Below, one piece after another: positions 16,908 through 24,639 of a stretch of 64,000 nt of DNA. The stretch's first letter is position 1. Each line of letters begins with the position of its first letter. The notes under the pieces are model-generated. The model was not told the origin of the DNA, searched no databases, and was given only the letters and a program-made list of their open reading frames with translations. A program made the position numbers and the translations under genes. This stretch comes from Achromobacter sp. MFA1 R4 (GTDB lineage: Bacteria > Pseudomonadota > Gammaproteobacteria > Burkholderiales > Burkholderiaceae_B). The stretch is taken from the NCBI RefSeq assembly GCF_900156745.1, contig NZ_LT707065.1, positions 5,964,086 to 6,028,085 of the forward strand, read 5' to 3'.

Positions 16908-17429
16908 TTGAGTACGCCGGGATGCGCCTTCCCCTCCTCCATCGAAACGCTCTATAGCGACCACCACTCGTGGCTGCGCGGCTGGTTGCGCCGTCGCCTG
17001 GGCAACGCCGACCAGGCCGAAGACCTGGCCCACGACACCTTCATCCGCCTCTTGAGCAGCGAACGCGTCCCGGCCACGCTGGCCGAACCGCGCGCCTTCC
17101 TCACCACCGTGGCCCAGCATCTCGTGTCCAACCACTGGCGCCGCGAAAAGCTGGAGCGCGCGTACCTCGAGGCGCTGGCCCAGGCGCCGCAGGCGGTGTA
17201 CTGGTCGCCCGAAGACCGGGCCATCGTGCTGGAAACGCTGCTGGAGCTGGACCGCCTGCTCGACGGCCTGCCGGCCCTGGTGCGGCGCGCCTTCCTGCTG
17301 TCGCAACTGGAGGGGCGCACCCATGCCCAGGTGGCCGAGACGCTGGGCATCTCCATCCCCACGGTCAAGCGTTACCTCGTCAAGGCCCTGCAGCGCTGCT
17401 GCTTTGCCGACCTTTCCTTTACCGGATGA
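16908..17429 (+). CDS. FecI-type ECF sigma factor, TTG start
   Basis: A 173-residue ECF sigma factor: region 2 at about residues 12-75 (DQAEDLAHDTFIRLL, the core-binding and -10 recognition helices) and region 4 at about 110-165 (HAQVAETLGISIPTVKRYL helix-turn-helix). No ATG occurs in frame before region 2; TTG at 16908 is preceded by AAAGG with 7-bp spacing and is the only sensible start. It is the first gene of a FecI-FecR-TonB receptor unit downstream of a Fur-box-like site, so it is likely made under iron limitation and activated when the receptor binds its siderophore. Its stop overlaps the FecR-type gene by ATGA. Confidence 0.88.
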   Translation: MSTPGCAFPSSIETLYSDHHSWLRGWLRRRLGNADQAEDLAHDTFIRLLSSERVPATLAEPRAFLTTVAQHLVSNHWRREKLERAYLEALAQAPQAVYWSPEDRAIVLETLLELDRLLDGLPALVRRAFLLSQLEGRTHAQVAETLGISIPTVKRYLVKALQRCCFADLSFTG

Positions 17430-18487
17430 CCCGCATGGCCGCCTCGCCCTGGTACCGGACCACGCGCGATGCCGGCGCCCTGTCGCCCGCCGTGGCGCAA
17501 CGCGCGCTGGAATGGCTGGTGGAACTGCAGGGCGACGCGGTCGCGCCGGAGACGGTGCGCGAATGGGCGTCCTGGCGCGCCGCGCACCCGGACCATGAAC
17601 GGGCCTGGCTGCGCATCGAATCCGTCCAGGGCACGCTGCAGCCGCTCGCCGGCGCGGCCGGCGCCGCCATCGCGCAGGCCGCGCTTGCCGCGCCTGCCTG
17701 TGCGCAGCGCCGCCGCGCGCTGAAGGCCATGAGCGTCCTGGCGATCACGAGCGGCGCGGCGTGGGGCGTCGGCCAGGTCACGCCCTGGCGCGAATGGACA
17801 GCGGACCACCGCAGCGCCGTGGGCGAACGCCGCCGCCTGACCCTGCCGGACGGCACGCGCGTCGTGCTGAACACGGACAGCGCCATCGACGTGCGCTACG
17901 ACGCCCTGCAACGCCGCGTGGCGCTCATCGCGGGCGAGATCCTGATCGCGACCGCGCCCGACACGGCCGCGCCGGCGCGCCCCTTCCTCGTCGAAACCCC
18001 CCATGGCACGGCGCGCGCGCTGGGCACCGAATACACCGTGCGGCTGCTGGGCGCATCGACCGAGGTCAGCGTCTTCCAGGGCGCGGTCCAGATCCAGCCG
18101 CGCAACGGCGCCAACCCCGGACTGACCCTGCAGGCGGGCCTGCGCGCGCACTATTGGGCGCGCGGCGTCGACCAGCCGGCCGCGGCCGAGGAAAACCAGA
18201 TCGCCTGGAAGGACGGCTTCATCGTCGCGCGCGGCATGCGGCTCGATGACTTCATCGCCGAGCTGGGACGGTATTGCCGGGACACGCTCAGTTGCGATGC
18301 CGCCATCTCGGGTCTTCGGCTGTCGGGCTCGTTTCCCGTCAACGACGTGGACAAGGTGCTGGCCGCGCTCAGCGCCACCCTGAACATCCGCGTGCAAGCG
18401 GAAACCCGCCTGTGGCGCGGGCGGCGCCTGCACCTGATCGCCGGACCCGAGGCGGCACGCCCATCGGCACTGTTACAAAAAAGCTGA
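17426..18487 (+). CDS. FecR-type anti-sigma regulator
   Basis: A 353-residue single-pass inner-membrane protein. The cytoplasmic N-terminal part (about 1-90) has the FecR N-terminal pattern RALEWLVELQGD...WRAAHPDHERAWLRIE that holds the sigma factor. A weakly hydrophobic segment follows at about 92-108, and then the periplasmic FecR domain (about 120-215: RRLTLPDGTRVVLNTDSAIDV, FLVETPHGTARALGTEY). The C-terminal part resembles an STN/secretin-type fold that contacts the receptor signalling domain. Translation is coupled to the sigma gene by ATGA; an in-frame ATG at 17435 is the alternative start. The receptor gene follows after 70 bp. Confidence 0.9.
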   Translation: MTRMAASPWYRTTRDAGALSPAVAQRALEWLVELQGDAVAPETVREWASWRAAHPDHERAWLRIESVQGTLQPLAGAAGAAIAQAALAAPACAQRRRALKAMSVLAITSGAAWGVGQVTPWREWTADHRSAVGERRRLTLPDGTRVVLNTDSAIDVRYDALQRRVALIAGEILIATAPDTAAPARPFLVETPHGTARALGTEYTVRLLGASTEVSVFQGAVQIQPRNGANPGLTLQAGLRAHYWARGVDQPAAAEENQIAWKDGFIVARGMRLDDFIAELGRYCRDTLSCDAAISGLRLSGSFPVNDVDKVLAALSATLNIRVQAETRLWRGRRLHLIAGPEAARPSALLQKS

Positions 18488-18557
18488 TCCGTTTTGCGAT
18501 CTGGGGGGTCATGACAGGTGAGCACACAGCAACCTCACCTCTCTGAAAGGCCAGTAC

Positions 18558-20990
18558 ATGACCCACGTCCGGGCGCCCAAGCGCCAGTCCCCTCGATTCC
18601 TGCGGCGCGCCGCCACGGCGCGCCTGGCCGGACGCATTGCCACCGCCTCGCTGCTGGCGGCGCCGGTCCTCGGCGTTCCAACCGCGGCCCACGCGCAGGC
18701 CGCCGCGACCCGCAGCTATGACATTCCCGCGGGCACGCTCGAGGACGCGCTGGGCCGCTACGGGCGCGAAGCCGGCATCGTGCTGTCGTTCCGGCCCGAT
18801 GTGACCGCCGGCCTGCAAAGCAACGGCCTGCGGGGCAACTACGGCGTGCGCGGCGGACTGGACGCGCTGCTGGCCGGCACCGGCATCCGGGTGCTGCCGC
18901 AGGCGAACGGCAGCTATGTGCTGGACCGTCCCGCAGGCGCGGGGATCGCGACCACGCAACTGCCCGCCGTGACGGTGACCGCCTCGGCCGCCGATCCCGC
19001 CCTGCCCGCGCCCTTTGCGGGCGGCCAGGTGGCGCGCGGCGGCGGCCTGGGCGTGCTGGGCACGGCCGACATCATGGACACGCCGTTCAGCACCACCAAT
19101 TACACCGCGCAGATGATCGAGAACCAGCAGGCCCGCACGCTGGCCGACGTGGTGATCAACGAGTCGTCGGTGCGCACCACGACCTCCAGCGGCGGCTTTT
19201 CCGACGAGTTCCAGATCCGCGGCTCTTCCGTGTCCGCCGGCGACGTGGGCCTGAACGGCCTGTACGGCCTGGCCTCCGCCAGCCGCATGCCCGCCGCCAT
19301 GATGGAGCGCGTCGAAGTCCTGAAGGGCCCCGGCACGCTGATGAACGGCATCGGCCCCAGCGGCAGCATCGGCGGCGGCATCAACATCGTCACCAAGCGC
19401 GCCGGCGACGAGCCCCTGACCCGGCTGACCACCACGTACCAGAGCAAGTCGCAGCTGGGCGGCCAGCTCGACATGGGCCGGCGCTTTGGCGAGAACAATG
19501 AATGGGGCATCCGCGTCAACGGCGTGTACAACAACGGCGACACGACCATCGACGACGGCAAACAGGAGCAAGGCGTGGGCGCGCTGGCGCTGGACTATCG
19601 CGGCGCGCGGCTGCGCTGGTCGCTGGACGCCTACACGCAGCACGAGGACATCGACAATTTCCGGCCGCAGATCGGGTTCCAGTCGAACGTGACTTCGCTG
19701 CCCTCGCCGCCGTCGGGCCACCGCAATTTCTACCCCGGCACCGAGCTCACGCTCAACGATTCCACCGTCGCCACGCGTCTTGAATACGACATCAACGACC
19801 ACCTGATGGTCTATGGCGCGACCGGCTACCGCTATGGCACCGCCGAGCAGACTTTCCCGTCCGGCCCCGCCGACGCGCTGGGCAACTTCACGGTGACGAA
19901 CGCCTACTACGATTCGTATTCGCGCACCTGGACCGGCGACGTCGGCCTGCGCGCGCGCTTTGACACCTGGGGCGTCGGCCACACCCTGACCCTGTCCGCC
20001 ACGCGCCTGGACCAGGAATCCGGCAACGCCTACGTCACGTCCGGCACCTCGGTGCCGTCCAGCATCTTCCGTCCCGCGCCGCTGCCCCCGGTCACCGCCG
20101 ACCGCGGCGCGCCGCAGAAGGCGTCCAAGACCGAGCTGACCAGCTACACCCTGACCGACACGCTGTCCTTCGCCGACGACACCCTGCTGATCACGGGCGG
20201 CCTGCGCAATCAGCGCGTGGCCCTGGACAACTATTCGACGGCCACCGGCGCGCGCACCAGCTCGTATGACGAAAGCGCGATCTCGCCGGTCGCGGGCATC
20301 GTGTTCAAGCCCATTTCCAACGTCTCGCTGTACGGCAACTTCACCTCGGGCCTGACCCGCGGCGGCATCGCGCCGGCCACCGCGGCGAACGCCGGCCAGG
20401 TCTTCGCGCCGTACAAGTCCAAGCAGTACGAGGCGGGCGTCAAAGTCGACTGGGGCAAGATCATCACCAGCGCGTCGGTGTTCCAGATCACGCGTCCCAA
20501 CTCGATGACCGACCCGGACACCCGGATCTACAGCTTCGACGGCGAACAGCGCAACCGCGGCCTGGAATTGTCGGCCTTCGGCGAAGCCATGCCGGGCCTG
20601 CGCATGATGGCCAGCGCCACGTTCTACGACGCGACGCTCAAGCGCACCGCGGGCGGGGTGAACGACGGCAACGAGGCCAACGGCGTGCCGAAGAACACCT
20701 TCAACCTGGGCGTGGATTGGGACACGCCGTGGGTGCGCGGCCTGAGCCTGAACGCGCGCGTGATCCATACGTCGTCGATGTATTTCAACGCGGCCAACAC
20801 GCTGACCCTGCCCTCGTGGACCCGCTATGACATCGGCGCGCGCTACAACACCGAGATCCTGGGCCGCGCGGTGGTGTTCCGCGCCAACATCGAGAACCTT
20901 TTCAACAAGGACTACTGGCTGGCCAGCGGCTCCTACGCCACGGTCGCCGCGCCGCGCACGTTCCTGCTGTCGGCGCAGATCGACTTCTAG
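18558..20990 (+). CDS. TonB-dependent siderophore receptor with N-terminal signalling domain
   Basis: An 810-residue outer-membrane receptor. It has a long signal peptide ending near AHAQA at residues 43-47 and an STN signalling domain at about 55-105 (YDIPAGTLEDALGRYGREAGIVLSF). A TonB-box/plug region runs over about 125-260 (VERVEVLKGPGTLMNGIGPSG), and a 22-strand-type barrel ends in the C-terminal phenylalanine required for outer-membrane assembly. The STN domain plus the upstream sigma and FecR genes make this a transducer of the FpvA/FecA class that switches on its own synthesis. A FATG-type ferric siderophore (rather than haem) is suggested by the plug sequence and annotation style of close families, but the ligand is not predictable. 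A strong terminator follows. Confidence 0.92.
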   Translation: MTHVRAPKRQSPRFLRRAATARLAGRIATASLLAAPVLGVPTAAHAQAAATRSYDIPAGTLEDALGRYGREAGIVLSFRPDVTAGLQSNGLRGNYGVRGGLDALLAGTGIRVLPQANGSYVLDRPAGAGIATTQLPAVTVTASAADPALPAPFAGGQVARGGGLGVLGTADIMDTPFSTTNYTAQMIENQQARTLADVVINESSVRTTTSSGGFSDEFQIRGSSVSAGDVGLNGLYGLASASRMPAAMMERVEVLKGPGTLMNGIGPSGSIGGGINIVTKRAGDEPLTRLTTTYQSKSQLGGQLDMGRRFGENNEWGIRVNGVYNNGDTTIDDGKQEQGVGALALDYRGARLRWSLDAYTQHEDIDNFRPQIGFQSNVTSLPSPPSGHRNFYPGTELTLNDSTVATRLEYDINDHLMVYGATGYRYGTAEQTFPSGPADALGNFTVTNAYYDSYSRTWTGDVGLRARFDTWGVGHTLTLSATRLDQESGNAYVTSGTSVPSSIFRPAPLPPVTADRGAPQKASKTELTSYTLTDTLSFADDTLLITGGLRNQRVALDNYSTATGARTSSYDESAISPVAGIVFKPISNVSLYGNFTSGLTRGGIAPATAANAGQVFAPYKSKQYEAGVKVDWGKIITSASVFQITRPNSMTDPDTRIYSFDGEQRNRGLELSAFGEAMPGLRMMASATFYDATLKRTAGGVNDGNEANGVPKNTFNLGVDWDTPWVRGLSLNARVIHTSSMYFNAANTLTLPSWTRYDIGARYNTEILGRAVVFRANIENLFNKDYWLASGSYATVAAPRTFLLSAQIDF

Positions 20991-21057
20991 GCGCCACGGA
21001 CCTCCAGCGGCGAACCGCGGCCGGCGCCGCGGATTGCCCAGCTTGCGCCAACGACAG

Positions 21058-21086
21058 CCGGCCCCTGCACAGGGGCCGGTTTTTTA
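21058..21086 (+). terminator. Rho-independent terminator after the TonB receptor
   Basis: CCGGCCCCT-GCAC-AGGGGCCGG followed by TTTTTTATT: a perfect 9-bp GC-rich stem with a six-T run. The T-run overlaps the TAA stop of the convergent LysR gene. Confidence 0.93.
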
Positions 21087-21995
21087 TTGGCGCGGCGCGG
21101 CCGCCACGTATTCCCGCAGGGTCTGCACCAGCGCCACGGCGGCGGGCGACAGGCTGCGGTTGCGCGCGGTCACCAGACCGATGGAGCGCTCGGCCACCGG
21201 CCCGGTCAGGCGCCGCTGCACGATGCCGTTCTGCGCCACCGCGCCCGCCGCGATCTCGGGCAGCGCCGCGACCCCGAAACCGCATTCCACCATCGCCACG
21301 ATAGTGGTCAGGTGCTCGGCCTCGAAGGCGGGCGCAAAGCGGATGCGGTTCTGCAGGAAAGCCCATTCCGTGTACTGGCGCACACTGCTCGGATGCACCA
21401 TGGACACGTGCTCGGCGCCCGCCGTATCGGCCCAGCGCAGCGGCCCCTTGGACCGCGCCAGCGGGTGCGCCTCGGGAATCAGCAGGATGAAACTGTCGGA
21501 CATCAACGGCACGTAATGCAGGTCCGCATGCTGCGGATCGGCCGCGGTCAGCGCAAAGTCCACCTCGCCGGCGCGGACCAGGTCGAACGCCGGGCCGGAC
21601 AGCGTATCGCGCACCTTGAGCGCAACGTGCGGATGCGCCTGGCGATAGGCCATCAGCACGCGCGGCAGCAGCCGCGCCGCGAGCGACGGCAGCGCCGCCA
21701 CCGACACCTGCCCCTGCTCCGCGCTGGAAATGCCGCCCACGGCGGCAATGGCGTCGCGAAACGCCGCCTGCAGGGTCGCGGCCTGCTGCAGGAAGACCTC
21801 GCCCGCGGCCGTCAGCCGCACCGTGCGCGTCGTGCGGTCGAACAGGCGCACGCCCAGCGCGTCCTCGATCCGCTGGACCTGCGTGGACAGCGCGGACTGC
21901 GACAGATGAAGCTGCCCGGCGGCCTGCCGGAAATTGAGGGTGCGTCCCAGCACCAGCGTCGTGTCGATGTCGCGCATCGACAGATTGATCTGCAT
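21084..21995 (-). CDS. LysR-family transcriptional regulator
   Basis: A 303-residue LysR protein with the HTH at about residues 6-65 (LNFRQAAGQLHLSQSALSTQVQRIEDALGVRLFDRTTR) and an effector-binding domain from about 95. It is of the CbnR/CynR-like type that controls catabolic operons. It is divergent from a hydroxyacyl dehydrogenase gene across 134 bp containing TGATC-N9-GATCA, a plausible operator. The ATG at 21995 has GGGGGA upstream. Its stop codon lies inside the T-run of the terminator of the preceding receptor gene. Confidence 0.92.
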   Translation of the reverse strand: MQINLSMRDIDTTLVLGRTLNFRQAAGQLHLSQSALSTQVQRIEDALGVRLFDRTTRTVRLTAAGEVFLQQAATLQAAFRDAIAAVGGISSAEQGQVSVAALPSLAARLLPRVLMAYRQAHPHVALKVRDTLSGPAFDLVRAGEVDFALTAADPQHADLHYVPLMSDSFILLIPEAHPLARSKGPLRWADTAGAEHVSMVHPSSVRQYTEWAFLQNRIRFAPAFEAEHLTTIVAMVECGFGVAALPEIAAGAVAQNGIVQRRLTGPVAERSIGLVTARNRSLSPAAVALVQTLREYVAAAPRQ

Positions 21996-22026
21996 GATTC
22001 GTCCCCCACCTCAAGCATGGATTTAT

Positions 22027-22045
22027 TGATCTGATTGACCGATCA
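22027..22045. promoter_or_regulatory. Candidate LysR operator TGATC-N9-GATCA
   Basis: A perfect 5-bp dyad of the T-N11-A type lies 32 bp from the LysR start and 85 bp from the dehydrogenase start, inside the AT-rich divergent region; more TGATT/AATCA half-sites follow up to 22076. Confidence 0.45.
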
Positions 22046-22129
22046 TTCTATTCAAAAATTCTGATTCATCAATCAACCGCGCTTCTCTACACTCGCCCCC
22101 AAGCAGGGTTTCAGAACCAGGAGAACAGC

Positions 22130-23092
22130 ATGCAGAAGGACGCAAAGGCGCTGCCCAATCCGGGCGCGGCGCATGCGGTGGTGGTGGGCGGCGGCACGAT
22201 GGGCGCCGATGTCGCGGTGGTGTTGACCCGCGCGGCCTGCCGCACGACCGTGATCGAATCGAATGCCGACAGGGCGGCCGGCCTGCCCGCGCGGGTGGCC
22301 GAAAACCTGAAGACCATCGGGCGCGAGGCGAACGCCGCCCTGCTGGCCACCGCGCCCTCGCTGGACGAGGTGGACTGGTCCACGGTGGATCTGGTCATCG
22401 AATGCATCCCCGAGCGCCTGGACATCAAGCAGGCGCTGTTTGCCGACCTGGCGCAACGCGCCCGGCCCGACGCCATCCTGGCCAGCAACAGCTCCAGCTT
22501 TCCGATCAGCGCGATCAGCCAGGGCCTGGACACCCGGGGCCGTATGCTTGGCCTGCACTTTTTCATGCCGGCCCACCTGGTGCCGCTCGTCGAGGTGGTG
22601 CTGGGCGAGGCCAGCGACGACGCCTGCGCCGACACGCTGATCGCCTTCATGCGGCGCTGCGGCAGCGTGCCGGTCAAGGTCAAGCAGGACCTGCCGGGCT
22701 TTCTGGCGAACCGCCTGCAGCACGCGCTGTCGCGCGAGGCCTTCGACCTCATCGACCGCGGCATCGCGTCGCCAGAGGACGTGGACGCCGCCGTGCGCTT
22801 CGGCTTTGGCTTCCGGTTCCTGGCCGCCGGCCCCGTCATGCAGCGCGACCACGCCGGCATCGACGTGCACGCCGCGGCCGGCGCGACCATGTACCCGACG
22901 TTCTGCAACGCCGATCACCCGGCGCGCTGCCTGACCGAACGCGCCGCCGACGGCCGCCACGGCATGAAGACCGGCGAAGGCTTCTATGCCTGGACGCCGG
23001 AAACCATCGCGGCCGAACGCGCCCGCTACGACAGGCTGCTGCGCGCCGGCCTGGACCTGATCGCTCCTGAACTGCCGGAGATCCAGCCTTGA
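22130..23092 (+). CDS. 3-hydroxyacyl-CoA dehydrogenase family protein
   Basis: A 320-residue two-domain enzyme. The N-terminal Rossmann fold shows GGGTMG at 20-25, a later VIECIPERLDIKQALF stretch and SNSSS at about 122-126. The C-terminal dimerisation domain has PGFLANRLQHAL and the G-F-G-F substrate region. The catalytic histidine is probably in LHFFMPAHLVPLVE. This family oxidises L-3-hydroxyacyl-CoA or, in related branches, free hydroxy acids such as L-carnitine. Here the gene overlaps a BKACE-family gene by TTGA, which suggests that it makes the beta-keto acid which the partner cleaves. The exact substrate is unknown; a carnitine-like substrate is only one option because no thioesterase or betaine genes are present. 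Confidence 0.85.
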   Translation: MQKDAKALPNPGAAHAVVVGGGTMGADVAVVLTRAACRTTVIESNADRAAGLPARVAENLKTIGREANAALLATAPSLDEVDWSTVDLVIECIPERLDIKQALFADLAQRARPDAILASNSSSFPISAISQGLDTRGRMLGLHFFMPAHLVPLVEVVLGEASDDACADTLIAFMRRCGSVPVKVKQDLPGFLANRLQHALSREAFDLIDRGIASPEDVDAAVRFGFGFRFLAAGPVMQRDHAGIDVHAAAGATMYPTFCNADHPARCLTERAADGRHGMKTGEGFYAWTPETIAAERARYDRLLRAGLDLIAPELPEIQP

Positions 23093-23943
23093 ACGCTTCC
23101 GTCCCGCCGCGCACCGCGCTGGCCGATTCCCCCGTCATCATCACCGTCGCGCCCAATGGCGCCTACAAGAAGGCCGCCGACCATCCGGCCGTGCCGCTGA
23201 CCGCCGCCGCGCTGGCGTCGGAAGCGCGCGCCTGCCTGGAAGCCGGCGCCGCCATGATGCACATGCACGTCAGAAAGCCCGACGGCAGCCATCTGCTGGA
23301 CGCGCAGGCCTATCGCGATGCGCTTGCCGCGGTGCATAAGGCGGTCGGCGACGAGCTGCTGGTGCAGGTGACCAGCGAAGCCGCGGGCGTCTACCAGGCG
23401 GCCGAACAGATCGCGATGGTGCGCGAGCTGCAGCCCGAGGCCGTCTCCATCGGCCTGCGCGAGATCGCCGTGCCCGGCATTGCCGAGGCGGACCTCGCCG
23501 CGTTCTTCGCGTGGCTGGCCGAACGCCGCGTGATGACGCAGATCATCCTGTACGACGACGCCGACGTGCGCCGCTGGCTGGCGCTGCGCGCGCGCGGGCT
23601 GGTTCCGCCCGGCGCGTGGTCGGTGCTGTTCGTGCTGGGCCGCTACAGCGCGGGCCAGACGTCGTCCGCCTACGACCTGCTGCCTTTTCTCGCGGCCTAT
23701 GACCACGCGCTGCCCTGGGCCATCTGCGCCTTCGGCCCCGAGGAAAACGCCTGCGTCACGACCGCCGCGGCGTTCGGCGGCCATATGCGGGTCGGGTTCG
23801 AAAACAACCTGAAGCTGCGCGACGGCACGATCGCGCCGCACAATGCCGCGCTGGTGGCGCAGGCCGCGCAGGGCGCGCGCGCGCTGGGCCGGCCGCTCGC
23901 CACCGCCGCCGACGCGCGGCGGATCTACGGGGCCATCGGCTGA
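23089..23943 (+). CDS. BKACE (DUF849) beta-keto acid cleavage enzyme
   Basis: A 284-residue TIM-barrel protein of the 3-keto-5-aminohexanoate cleavage enzyme family. It opens with VIITVAPNGAYKKAADHPAVPLT, then the zinc-site HMHVRKPDG segment near residue 59, and later a CAFGPEENACVTTAAAFGGHMRVGFENN block that is highly typical. Family members condense a beta-keto acid with acetyl-CoA to give acetoacetate and a new CoA ester. The TTG start overlaps the upstream stop (TTGA) and has GGAG eight bases before it; no in-frame ATG precedes the barrel. It forms a two-gene unit with the dehydrogenase, controlled by the divergent LysR. The slightly short length (usual is 290-310) is normal for some subfamilies. 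Confidence 0.88.
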   Translation: MNASVPPRTALADSPVIITVAPNGAYKKAADHPAVPLTAAALASEARACLEAGAAMMHMHVRKPDGSHLLDAQAYRDALAAVHKAVGDELLVQVTSEAAGVYQAAEQIAMVRELQPEAVSIGLREIAVPGIAEADLAAFFAWLAERRVMTQIILYDDADVRRWLALRARGLVPPGAWSVLFVLGRYSAGQTSSAYDLLPFLAAYDHALPWAICAFGPEENACVTTAAAFGGHMRVGFENNLKLRDGTIAPHNAALVAQAAQGARALGRPLATAADARRIYGAIG

Positions 23944-23957
23944 CCTGACCGCCCTGT

Positions 23958-23986
23958 GACGCCGGGCCCTGCGCCCGCCCGGCGTC
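23958..23986. terminator. GACGCCGGGC/GCCCGGCGTC hairpin after the BKACE gene
   Basis: A perfect 10-bp inverted repeat with a 9-base loop starts 15 bp after the stop codon. There is no clean T-run, so it may be a rho-assisted terminator that insulates the nap operon. Confidence 0.5.
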
Positions 23987-24052
23987 CCGGCGTCCATTTC
24001 CCTGCACCGGGCGCATTGCGCCGTGATGACATTTTTTCGCTGTGCCGCAACA

Positions 24053-24066
24053 TTGACGCTGCGCAA
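24053..24066. promoter_or_regulatory. Weak FNR-like site TTGACGCTGCGCAA upstream of napE
   Basis: The half-sites TTGAC and CGCAA match the FNR consensus TTGAT-N4-ATCAA at seven of ten positions. It lies 74 bp before napE. The spacing to a good -10 element is not convincing, so support is weak. Confidence 0.25.
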
Positions 24067-24139
24067 AGTCCTCTGCTAAAAGTTCCGCATCCGCACGTTC
24101 TACGCAATACCCCTGAAAGTTCCAACTGAGAGGTGGTGT

Positions 24140-24298
24140 GTGCAAAACGAGTCTGATGGCTATACAAAAGCCCAGGAACTCCGAAGTTTCCTGTTCCTGG
24201 CGGCAGTCATGGCCCCGGTGTTGGCGGTTCTCATCGTGGCCGGCTACGGTTTTGCCGTCTGGATCTACCAGATGTTCGCAGGCCCCCCGGGAAGCTGA
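24140..24298 (+). CDS. napE: NapE, small membrane protein of the periplasmic nitrate reductase operon
   Basis: A 52-residue protein starting at GTG behind GAGAGGTG. The sequence has a polar N-terminus ending in the ELRSFLFLA motif, one transmembrane helix (about residues 16-42, rich in A, V and L) and a WIYQMF end, the standard NapE layout. NapE occurs only in nap operons; its function is uncertain, possibly helping membrane assembly of the electron-transfer chain. Its TGA overlaps the napD ATG by one base, confirming the frame. Confidence 0.9.
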   Translation: MQNESDGYTKAQELRSFLFLAAVMAPVLAVLIVAGYGFAVWIYQMFAGPPGS

Positions 24299-24639
24299 TG
24301 CAGCCCCTGCGCCCCCCCTCCCCCCAAGCTCAGCCTTCCTCCGCATCCTGTAGCGCGGCGCCCGAGCTGCATATCGCCAGCATGGTGGTGCACGCCATGC
24401 CGCGCCGGCTGACCGGCGTGCGCGCCGCGATCCAGGCGATCGCGGGCGCGGAAATCCACGGCGCTTCCGACACCGGCAAGCTGGTGGTCACCCTGGAAGC
24501 CCCCTCCACCGACGACATGATGGCGCAGATCTCCGCGATCCAGCGCCTGGATGGCGTGCTGGCGTCGGCGCTGGTCTTCCAGGCCGCGGATACGCTGGAC
24601 GCGATGAATCAGGAGATCGACGATGGCCATCGCCCGTAG
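24298..24639 (+). CDS. napD: NapD, Tat proofreading chaperone for NapA
   Basis: A 113-residue cytoplasmic protein of ferredoxin-like fold. After a proline-rich N-terminal tail of about 22 residues the NapD domain begins with [14 protein letters not shown] and continues through [16 protein letters not shown], the family signature. NapD binds the twin-arginine signal peptide of NapA and prevents premature export before the molybdenum cofactor is inserted. The gene overlaps napE by one base and napA by 17 bp. The N-terminal tail is longer than in most NapD proteins; no later ATG precedes the domain except the one at HIASM. Confidence 0.92.
   Translation: MQPLRPPSPQAQPSSASCSAAPELHIASMVVHAMPRRLTGVRAAIQAIAGAEIHGASDTGKLVVTLEAPSTDDMMAQISAIQRLDGVLASALVFQAADTLDAMNQEIDDGHRP

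Noticed and set aside
22130..23943. Direct naming of the dehydrogenase-BKACE pair as carnitine degradation genes
   Set aside because: No betainyl-CoA thioesterase, transporter or betaine genes are linked, and the substrate residues cannot be judged without alignment.
24053..24066. FNR control of the nap operon from the TTGAC-N4-CGCAA site
   Set aside because: Kept only as a weak site: three mismatches and no -10 element at the expected distance, unlike the ttr site.
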